From assembly GCA_902772675.1 (NCBI GenBank), contig CACYBN010000071.1, positions 1 through 7,121 of the forward strand: DNA of 7,121 bases. The letters are read 5' to 3'. Below are positions 1 through 4,890 of the stretch, piece after piece. This stretch comes from an uncultured Erysipelotrichaceae bacterium. Its GTDB lineage: Bacteria > Bacillota_I > Bacilli_A > RF39 > UBA660. The notes beneath the pieces were generated by a model. It saw only the letters and a list, made by a program, of their open reading frames with translations, did not search any database and had not been told where the DNA came from. The position numbers and the translations under genes were made by a program. Position 1 is the first letter of the stretch. Every line of letters starts with the position of its first letter.

Positions 1-1
1 A

Positions 2-238
2 GCTGAAGAAGCACAAAGACAAGCTGAAGCAGAAGCTGAGGCTCAAAGACAAGCAGAAGCTGAAGCGCAAAGACAAGCTGAAGAAGCTCAAAGACAAGCA
101 GAAGCTGAAGCACAAAGACAAGCAGAAGCTGAAGCACAAAGACAAGCTGAGGAAGCTCAAAGACAAGCTGAAGCAGAAGCAGCAGCTCAAGCACAAGCAG
201 AAGCTGAAGCAGCAGCTCAAGCACAAGCTGAAGCACAA
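2..238 (+). repeat. In-frame tandem repeats of 21-30 bp encoding AEEAQRQ / AEAEAQRQ / AEAEAAAQAQ
   Basis: Positions 2-166 hold seven direct repeats of 21, 30, 24, 21, 24, 24 and 21 bp, each ending in the same caa-aga-caa (QRQ) block. Positions 167-196 and 197-226 are two 30-bp copies that differ only by synonymous swaps in the first and third Ala codons. All unit lengths are multiples of three, so copy number can change without breaking the frame. A consensus unit is about 46% G+C, well above the surrounding DNA, because of the GCN and GAA codons. Confidence 0.9.
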
Positions 239-289
239 GCAGCTGAAGAAGCTTATGAAGAAGAATACGGTTCAAGTATGTCTAAATAA
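2..289 (+). CDS. C-terminal part of an Ala/Glu/Gln/Arg repeat protein (5' end outside window)
   Basis: Partial gene: 95 residues and a tandem TAA TAA stop (287-292) are visible; the start lies upstream. The tail is built almost only of Ala, Glu, Gln and Arg: seven units ending in QRQ (7, 10, 8, 7, 8, 8 and 7 residues, of types AEEAQRQ and AEAEAQRQ), two AEAEAAAQAQ units, then a non-repeated end AAEEAYEEEYGSSMSK. I count about 25 Glu against 7 Arg and a single terminal Lys, so it is acidic and should form a long charged helix or coiled coil. No catalytic domain or membrane segment is visible in this part. The reading frame is chosen because its codons (GCT/GCA, GAA, CAA, AGA) match the AT-rich usage of neighbouring genes and because it ends in a stop just before a terminator. 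The function is unknown. It could be the tail of a wall or division protein encoded upstream of murG, but nothing here shows which. Confidence 0.8.
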   Translation, partial: AEEAQRQAEAEAEAQRQAEAEAQRQAEEAQRQAEAEAQRQAEAEAQRQAEEAQRQAEAEAAAQAQAEAEAAAQAQAEAQAAEEAYEEEYGSSMSK

Positions 290-298
290 TAAAATAAT

Positions 299-327
299 TA
301 AAGAAGAACTAAGTTTCTTCTTTTTTT
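299..327 (+). terminator. Intrinsic terminator after the repeat-protein gene
   Basis: The arm AAAGAAG (300-306) pairs with CTTCTTT (317-323) across a ten-base loop, and two or three more A/G-T/C pairs are possible with a bulge. A run of seven T begins inside the right arm (321-327). It lies 10 nt after the tandem stop codons and just before the murG promoter, so it separates the upstream gene from the murG operon. Confidence 0.7.
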
Positions 328-337
328 ATGTATTTAA

Positions 338-346
338 TGGTATAAT
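338..346 (+). promoter_or_regulatory. Extended -10 promoter for murG-murB-divIB
   Basis: TG at 338-339 plus a perfect TATAAT at 341-346 forms an extended -10 element of the sigma-A type. No good -35 is present: the expected position, about 318-323, is TTCTTT inside the terminator. The predicted transcription start near 353 leaves a leader of only about 10 nt, with the AGGGTG ribosome site at its very 5' end. The start position is inferred from spacing. Confidence 0.65.
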
Positions 347-363
347 TCTATTAGGGTGATGAT

Positions 364-1455
364 ATGAGAGTCATAGTAAGTGCAGGAGGAACAGGCGGTC
401 ATATATATCCAGCCTTAGCAATTATTAAAAAAATCCAAGAAGAAGAACCTGATAGTGAAATATTATATATAGGTACTACTGATCGTATGGAAGCAGATAT
501 AATTCCTAAAATGGGTTATACTTATGTTGGTTTAGAAATAAAAGGTTTGAATAGACATAAACCTTTAAAAAATATTGATGTTTTAAAATGTTATTTAAAA
601 GCAGAGAAGAAAGCTAAAAGAATCATAAAAGAATTTAAACCTGATATTGTTTTAGGTATTGGTGGATATGTAACATTGCCTGTTATTAAGGCCGCTCATT
701 CCTTAGGTATTAAGACTTTTATACATGAGCAAAATTCAATACCTGGACTATCAAATAAACTATTAAAGTCAAAAGTAGATGCAATAGGAATCTCTCTTCC
801 TAGCAGTGCTAAATACTTTAGTAAAAAGAAAACCTATTATACTGGGAATCCTAGAAGTGAAGAAGTTTTAAAAACAGAAAAAGTAGATAAGAAAAAATAT
901 GGACTTAGTTCTAATAAAAAATTAGTATTATTTGTTATGGGTAGTTTAGGATCTTTAACTATTAATAATATGATGAAAGAAATATTACCTAAATTTAAAG
1001 ACAAGAAATATGAAGTATTATTTGTTACAGGTCAAAATTACTATGATGATTATAAGAAACTAAATGTACCTAAGAATGTAATACTTGTACCATATTTATA
1101 TGATATGTTAGGTGTTATGCAAAATACTGATTTAATTATTTCTAGGGCAGGAGCATCCACTATTGCTGAAATAACTACTTTAGCTCTTCCAAGTATATTA
1201 ATTCCTTCTCCTTATGTAACTCATAATCATCAAGAAGAAAATGCTAAAGTACTAGAAAATGCTGGCGCTTCAGTAGTTATTAAAGAAAAAGAATTGTCTG
1301 ATAAGGTTCTTTTAGATAAAATAGATAATATCTTAAACGATGATAAAAAGTATAAGAAGATGGTTGATAGTAATAAGAAATTAGGTATGCCTGATTCTGC
1401 TACTAAAATATATAATTTAATTAGAAATATAATTGATGACAAGATGGTGAAATAG
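364..1455 (+). CDS. murG: UDP-N-acetylglucosamine--N-acetylmuramyl-(pentapeptide) pyrophosphoryl-undecaprenol N-acetylglucosamine transferase
   Basis: MurG transfers GlcNAc from UDP-GlcNAc to lipid I to make lipid II on the inner face of the membrane, the last cytoplasmic step of peptidoglycan precursor synthesis. The 363-residue length is normal for this GT28-family, GT-B fold enzyme. The N-terminal glycine loop GGTGGHIYP (8-16, with His13) binds lipid I, HEQN is at 121-124, and GNPR at 161-164 opens the C-terminal domain. The donor-binding part shows GSLGS (193-197), SRAGASTIAEI (260-270, with the conserved Glu269) and NHQEENA (288-294). The second glycine loop is a variant of the usual GGSQGA form. 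The start is the ATG placed 5 nt after AGGGTG (353-358). The stop TAG directly abuts the murB start. The MurB and DivIB genes that follow match the dcw order of many Bacillota. Confidence 0.97.
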   Translation: MRVIVSAGGTGGHIYPALAIIKKIQEEEPDSEILYIGTTDRMEADIIPKMGYTYVGLEIKGLNRHKPLKNIDVLKCYLKAEKKAKRIIKEFKPDIVLGIGGYVTLPVIKAAHSLGIKTFIHEQNSIPGLSNKLLKSKVDAIGISLPSSAKYFSKKKTYYTGNPRSEEVLKTEKVDKKKYGLSSNKKLVLFVMGSLGSLTINNMMKEILPKFKDKKYEVLFVTGQNYYDDYKKLNVPKNVILVPYLYDMLGVMQNTDLIISRAGASTIAEITTLALPSILIPSPYVTHNHQEENAKVLENAGASVVIKEKELSDKVLLDKIDNILNDDKKYKKMVDSNKKLGMPDSATKIYNLIRNIIDDKMVK

Positions 1456-2364
1456 ATGAAAGAATTTATAGAATTAATAAAAGAAAGAGAAATTGGTAGA
1501 GTACTTGAAGAAGTTAGTTTAAAAAAATATACTTCTTATCATGTAGGTGGAAATGCTAGATGTATGGTATTTCCTAAAGATACTAAAAAGTTAGTAGAGT
1601 TATTAAAACTTTGTAATAATAAACATGTTAAATATAAAGTGTTAGGAAATGGTAGTAATACTTTATTTAGTGATAATGAATTTGAAGGAGTTATTATTAA
1701 ATTAGATGATTTTAATAATATTTCTATGATTAATAAATATACTATTAGAGTTGGAGCTGGTTATAGTTTAATCAGATTAGCTCAATTTGCAGTTAAAAAG
1801 GGACTTGCTGGTCTTGAATGGGCAGGTGGAATACCTGGAACTGTAGGTGGAGCAATATATATGAATGCTGGTGCTTATAAAAGTGATATGGGTTATGTTG
1901 TAAAAAGGGTTAAAGTTTTAACTCCAAATTATACCGTTATAACTATGACTAATGCTGAATTAGATTTCCATTATCGTTCTTCTTTTTTTCAATCACATCC
2001 TGGATATATTTGTCTAGAGGTTGTTATTGGTTTAAAAAAGGGTGATAGGGAAGAATTGATTAATGTAATGAAAGATCGTCAAGAAAGAAGAGTAGCTTCT
2101 CAACCTTTAGAATATCCATCTGCAGGATCTGTATTTAGAAACCCCGAAGGTAATTTTGCAGGTAAAATGATTGAAGATTTAGGACTAAAAGGTTTAACAC
2201 GAGGAGGAGCACAAGTTAGTGAGAAACATGCTAATTTTATTATAAATATTGGTAATGCTACTGCTAGTGATATTAAATCTTTAATTGATTTAGTAAGAGA
2301 TGCAGTAAAAGATAATTATGATGTAGAATTAAAATGTGAGCAAGAATTTGTAAATTGGGAGTAG
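1456..2364 (+). CDS. murB: UDP-N-acetylenolpyruvoylglucosamine reductase
   Basis: MurB is the FAD-dependent, NADPH-using cytoplasmic enzyme that reduces UDP-GlcNAc-enolpyruvate to UDP-MurNAc. The 302 residues fit the shorter (type II) MurB of Gram-positives. The FAD domain carries GNGSN (64-68) and GIPGTVGGAIYMNAGAY (125-141). YRSSFF lies at 173-178. The substrate/catalytic domain has PSAGSVFRNP (221-230), whose Ser225 matches the proton-donor serine of the family, then AGKMIEDLGLKG and VSEKHANFI. Glu295 in the C-terminal ELKCEQE segment sits where the catalytic glutamate is expected. The start codon follows the murG stop with no gap (TAG-ATG), with GGTG at 1446-1449 inside the end of murG as its ribosome site, so translation is probably coupled. 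No anomalies seen. Confidence 0.97.
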   Translation: MKEFIELIKEREIGRVLEEVSLKKYTSYHVGGNARCMVFPKDTKKLVELLKLCNNKHVKYKVLGNGSNTLFSDNEFEGVIIKLDDFNNISMINKYTIRVGAGYSLIRLAQFAVKKGLAGLEWAGGIPGTVGGAIYMNAGAYKSDMGYVVKRVKVLTPNYTVITMTNAELDFHYRSSFFQSHPGYICLEVVIGLKKGDREELINVMKDRQERRVASQPLEYPSAGSVFRNPEGNFAGKMIEDLGLKGLTRGGAQVSEKHANFIINIGNATASDIKSLIDLVRDAVKDNYDVELKCEQEFVNWE

Positions 2365-2374
2365 ATGAAATAAT

Positions 2375-3142
2375 ATGGCTAAGAAACAAGTAAAGCGTAT
2401 TAATACTAGAAATAGTGATACTAAGAATAATGATAGAGTAAGTAATAAAAATTCAAAGATAGTTATAAAAAAAAGAATTAAGATTTTACCTATATTAATT
2501 CTATTATCAATAATTGTTGTTTTAGCTATATTAATAAAATTATTTGTTTCAATTAAAGTACAAAATATATTCGTCTATGGAAATAATCTATTAAGTGATC
2601 AAGAGATAATAGATGAGTCTGGTATATCAGATTATCCTAAATATTATAGTTTTAGTACTAGAAAAGTAGAAAAGAAACTACAAAATAATAATTATATTGA
2701 AAAAGTAAATGTTAAAAGAAGTTTCTTTCATGTAATTAAAATTGAAGTAACTGAATATGATATATTACTATATAATGATCAGTCCAAAAACTATATATTA
2801 TCTAATGGAGAAGAGATTCATTTAGAGGATACTCATACGGGTGTTCCTGTATTACTTAATTATGTAGTTGATGAAGTGTATTCTAAATTTATAAAGAAAA
2901 TAAATGATTTAGATAAAAATGTATTAGGATTGATATCTGAAATAAAATATGATCCTTCTACTTATGATGATGGAAGATTTTTTCTAACTATGAATGATGG
3001 TAATTATGTATATATAAACTTACCTAATTTTAAATCTTTAAATATGTATAATAAGATTTATCCTAATTTTGATGGACATAAAGGTATTCTTTATTTAGAT
3101 TCAGGTTATGGAGAAGCTTCAGAATATAAAATACTAAAATAA
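2375..3142 (+). CDS. divIB: Cell division protein DivIB/FtsQ, POTRA-domain protein
   Basis: DivIB (FtsQ) is a bitopic divisome protein that joins the FtsL/DivIC complex and helps control septal peptidoglycan synthesis. The 255-residue product has a Lys/Arg/Asn-rich cytoplasmic tail (1-36), one membrane segment (about 37-59) and then a typical POTRA domain (about 60-128) with VQNIFVYGNNLLSDQEI, the KLQNNNYIEKVNVKR stretch and IKIEVTEYD. The remainder (129-255) is the more variable extracellular beta domain. The start lies 10 nt after the murB stop. The nearest good ribosome site, GGGAG (2357-2361), is 13 nt away, which is long and suggests coupling to murB translation. An ATG-AAA-TAA triplet fills the gap. 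The TAA stop overlaps a bidirectional terminator. Its place after murG-murB is the normal dcw order. The family call rests on architecture and the POTRA pattern. Confidence 0.92.
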   Translation: MAKKQVKRINTRNSDTKNNDRVSNKNSKIVIKKRIKILPILILLSIIVVLAILIKLFVSIKVQNIFVYGNNLLSDQEIIDESGISDYPKYYSFSTRKVEKKLQNNNYIEKVNVKRSFFHVIKIEVTEYDILLYNDQSKNYILSNGEEIHLEDTHTGVPVLLNYVVDEVYSKFIKKINDLDKNVLGLISEIKYDPSTYDDGRFFLTMNDGNYVYINLPNFKSLNMYNKIYPNFDGHKGILYLDSGYGEASEYKILK

Positions 3143-3164
3143 AAAGAATGTAGTCATTCTTTTT
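3141..3164. terminator. Bidirectional terminator shared by divIB and the opposing operon
   Basis: A perfect 10-bp stem, AAAAAGAATG (3141-3150) with CATTCTTTTT (3155-3164), closes on a four-base loop TAGT. The A-rich left arm and T-rich right arm make a T-tract on both strands, so it can stop transcription from either side. It starts inside the divIB stop codon (3140-3142) and ends on the last base of the opposite-strand stop (3164-3166), so the whole convergent junction is the hairpin. Confidence 0.85.
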
Positions 3165-4042
3165 TATTTTAATCTTATTAAATTAATGCTAGGATGGTTA
3201 AATAATCTATATGGATAATTTCTTGTTCCAATACCACCAGATATAAGTAATTTAGTACCATCTATATCATATTCTTCATTAAAATATTCTTTATTATAAT
3301 TAAATAATCCTCCAGCTTTAGGTAATCTTATTTGACCATTAAGAGTATATCCTGCTAAAGCTATATCTAACATATGATTTTTATTAATTTCTTTTATTAG
3401 ATCTGGATTATTCATTATTCCTATTTTTAAATAATCTTTATCTTGAAAATCAAATGTTTTATATGTATCTATATCATTATTAAATCCAATTAATACGATT
3501 GGTGTAGATGAATTATTATATATTAAATCATAATCGTTATTTAGGTCATTAAAACCTGAATTAGTTAGAATAATTTGTTCTTCTTTAGTATCATATTTAC
3601 CCAATACTTCATATTTACCTAACTTAGCATCTATACTAGATAACTGTTTAACTAAATAATCTAATTCTTGTTTATTTAGATCTTTATATATTAAATTACC
3701 AGTAAATACTACTATGTCTGGTTTTAAAGAATTAATCTTTTTTACTACTTTTCTTAGTTTATTTTCATTAACAGTATCAGATCCATAATTTAAATCACTG
3801 AACTGAACTATTTTAACTCCATAGAAACTATCTGGTAATTTATTCGTTTCTAAAGGATATTCTCTAACTACTAATCCCATATTACCTATATATCTAATTA
3901 TTATAAATATAGTTAATGAAACTATAAATATAATAAATAATATCTTAAATACTTTAATACCAATATTTTTTGTTTTTTCTTTAGTAACAGATATATTGAT
4001 ATCGGTTCTTTGCTTTTTATTCTTTTCTAATCTACTAGTCAT
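3164..4042 (-). CDS. Membrane-anchored calcineurin-like phosphoesterase-fold protein with replaced metal ligands (predicted pseudoenzyme)
   Basis: The 292-residue protein resembles the YkuE/YaeI-type metallophosphoesterases. A basic cytoplasmic tail (1-30) and one membrane segment (about 31-50) precede a domain that should face outside. The family landmarks are in order but altered: FSDLN at 81-85 (usual SDLH), TGNL at 114-117 (usual GD), GKYD at 148-151 (usual GNHD), MNNPD at 210-214 (usual SHNPD) and AGYTLNGQIRLP at 230-241 (usual GHTHGGQIRLP). Only Asp83 of the usual metal and catalytic set remains, although the flanking residues and the C-terminal GGIGTRNYPYRLFN block are well kept. The frame is intact, so this looks like a retained pseudoenzyme rather than decay. 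I chose ATG 4042 because AGGTG (4049-4053) sits 6 nt upstream; a GTG at 4051 would start inside that site. The gene follows the CPBP gene by 1 nt. Its binding partner is unknown. Confidence 0.85.
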   Translation of the reverse strand: MTSRLEKNKKQRTDINISVTKEKTKNIGIKVFKILFIIFIVSLTIFIIIRYIGNMGLVVREYPLETNKLPDSFYGVKIVQFSDLNYGSDTVNENKLRKVVKKINSLKPDIVVFTGNLIYKDLNKQELDYLVKQLSSIDAKLGKYEVLGKYDTKEEQIILTNSGFNDLNNDYDLIYNNSSTPIVLIGFNNDIDTYKTFDFQDKDYLKIGIMNNPDLIKEINKNHMLDIALAGYTLNGQIRLPKAGGLFNYNKEYFNEEYDIDGTKLLISGGIGTRNYPYRLFNHPSINLIRLK

Positions 4043-4053
4043 ATTAAACACCT
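4043..4053 (-). promoter_or_regulatory. Ribosome binding site that sets the start of the phosphoesterase-fold gene
   Basis: On the minus strand AGGTG (4053 to 4049) is followed by TTTAAT and the ATG at 4042-4040, a normal 6-nt spacing. The upstream GTG (4051-4049) would be part of this site and has no suitable site of its own. The site lies inside the last codons and stop (4046-4044) of the CPBP gene, implying coupled translation. Confidence 0.7.
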
Positions 4054-4757
4054 ACCAATACTAAGATGATTATTGAAGTTAATAAATTATGTAATAAATG
4101 AATAATATATGTATATGATAAATTATCTGTTTTATTATATATAATTCCAAAGATAATTCCTAAACTACAATATGGTATTAAATATAATAAATCAAGTAAA
4201 CTTGTTATAGAAAATATAACATGAATTGATCCAAATACTATACCAGATATTAATATGAAAGATAATCCATTAAAAATATCTTTAAATGCCATACGAAATA
4301 CTATTTCTTCTAGTAAAGGACTTAATAGGATTAAAGTAATTCCATATACTAAAGGAGAAGATATAAACATATTTATGACACTATCATTATTATTTGATGT
4401 AATACCTATCTTAGAAAAAATAAATGTAGATATCATCATTATAATTAGACCAATTATCCATAATTTGATTGAATAAAAAAAATTCTTTTTAAAAGACTTT
4501 TTATCAAAGTTAGATATTTCTTTTTTTATAGTTTTTCTATATAAAAATATACATATAATCAATGAACAAATATAACTGAATAGAGTAAGAAAAGATTCTT
4601 CTAAATTAGTTATATTTTTTACATCTAAATTGAATAATTTAATAGGGATTATTTGAAATAAAGAAGATAATAAAAAAACAAGAATTACAAAAACAAAAAC
4701 TACATATTTTTTTATATCTAAAAGTACATTTTTCGTTTCATTTATAAATTCTTTCAT
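4044..4757 (-). CDS. CPBP family (Abi/CAAX-like) intramembrane metalloprotease
   Basis: This is a 237-residue polytopic membrane protein with about seven hydrophobic segments (roughly 16-36, 55-73, 95-117, 133-147, 164-181, 186-206 and 214-235). It carries the three marks of the CPBP/Abi family (PF02517) in order: LLEEIVFR with Glu150, Glu151 and Arg155; FGSIH with Phe175 and His179; and HLLHN with His220 and Asn224. All putative metal and catalytic residues are present, so it is probably an active membrane-embedded protease. Family members process prenylated or membrane peptides, or give bacteriocin self-immunity; the substrate here cannot be read from sequence. It is the first gene of a two-gene minus-strand operon, and its stop is 1 nt from the start of the phosphoesterase-fold gene. 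Its ribosome site, AGGCG (4768-4772), is weak and 10 nt from the ATG. I see no nearby bacteriocin gene. Confidence 0.88.
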   Translation of the reverse strand: MKEFINETKNVLLDIKKYVVFVFVILVFLLSSLFQIIPIKLFNLDVKNITNLEESFLTLFSYICSLIICIFLYRKTIKKEISNFDKKSFKKNFFYSIKLWIIGLIIMMISTFIFSKIGITSNNNDSVINMFISSPLVYGITLILLSPLLEEIVFRMAFKDIFNGLSFILISGIVFGSIHVIFSITSLLDLLYLIPYCSLGIIFGIIYNKTDNLSYTYIIHLLHNLLTSIIILVLVGV

Positions 4758-4783
4758 CTTTATTCATCGCCTATTCTAAAATA

Positions 4784-4813
4784 ATTTTAATAAAAATAAA
4801 TAATCCATGTCAA
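4784..4813 (-). promoter_or_regulatory. Sigma-A type promoter for the CPBP/phosphoesterase-fold operon
   Basis: On the minus strand a perfect TTGACA (4813 to 4808) is followed after 18 bp by TAAAAT (4789 to 4784), five of six matches to TATAAT. The predicted start is near 4777, giving a leader of about 20 nt to the ATG at 4757. A second TTGACA on the same strand (4846 to 4841), with TATTAA at 4824-4819 and 16-bp spacing, is a weaker alternative. Confidence 0.6.
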
Positions 4814-4830
4814 TATTATTAATACTATTG
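4811..4830. promoter_or_regulatory. Near-perfect 20-bp inverted repeat in the divergent promoter region (possible operator)
   Basis: CAATATTATTAATACTATTG reads the same on both strands at nine of ten paired positions. It overlaps the -35 of the minus-strand operon and lies just upstream of the murC promoter, where a repressor or activator could affect both. AT-rich DNA makes such repeats by chance fairly often, and no regulator gene is in view, so this is a suggestion only. Confidence 0.3.
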
Positions 4831-4839
4831 TTAAAAAAA

Positions 4840-4869
4840 GTGTCAATTGATTTTGAATAATGTTATAAT
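4840..4869 (+). promoter_or_regulatory. Extended -10 promoter for murC
   Basis: TG at 4861-4862 and a perfect TATAAT at 4864-4869 form an extended -10 element. GTGTCA (4840-4845), with 18-bp spacing, matches four of six -35 bases. The likely start near 4876 leaves about 14 nt of leader, again with the ribosome site (AGGAG, 4879-4883) almost at the 5' end. The -35 overlaps, on the other strand, the second TTGACA of the divergent operon. Confidence 0.65.
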
Positions 4870-4890
4870 TAAATTATTAGGAGTGATAAT

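Noticed and set aside
3..359. A second open frame through the repeat region, rich in Lys and Leu (CTG/AAG/CAG/CAC codons), staying open to a TGA at 357-359
   Set aside because: It is a by-product of the tandem repeat lacking stops in that frame. It needs CTG and CAC codons that neighbouring genes avoid, and it runs through the terminator and into the murG promoter.
1230..1442. Minus-strand open frame of 70 codons inside murG
   Set aside because: It is fully antisense to a well-conserved gene, its residues mirror the MurG codons, and it has no recognisable domain or ribosome site.
3164..4042. Calling the phosphoesterase-fold gene a decaying pseudogene or a sequencing artefact
   Set aside because: There is no frameshift or internal stop, the length is full, the ribosome site is good, and the non-catalytic conserved blocks are intact. 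Six independent ligand changes are not explained by read errors.
4043..4051. GTG at 4051 as the start of the phosphoesterase-fold gene, giving an 8-nt overlap with the CPBP gene
   Set aside because: That GTG is part of the AGGTG ribosome site serving the ATG at 4042 and has no properly spaced site of its own.
4255..4476. Plus-strand open frame of 73 codons inside the CPBP gene
   Set aside because: It is the shadow of the CPBP coding sequence, lying over its EExxxR region; no ribosome site or family features.
4044..4757. CPBP gene as part of a bacteriocin immunity system
   Set aside because: No double-glycine leader peptide, bacteriocin ABC transporter or sensor kinase gene is present in the window.
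4738..4767. Nine-codon minus-strand ORF beginning at the ATG at 4767, upstream of and out of frame with the CPBP start
   Set aside because: The ribosome site touches the ATG with no spacing, so initiation is unlikely. A leader-peptide role cannot be supported.
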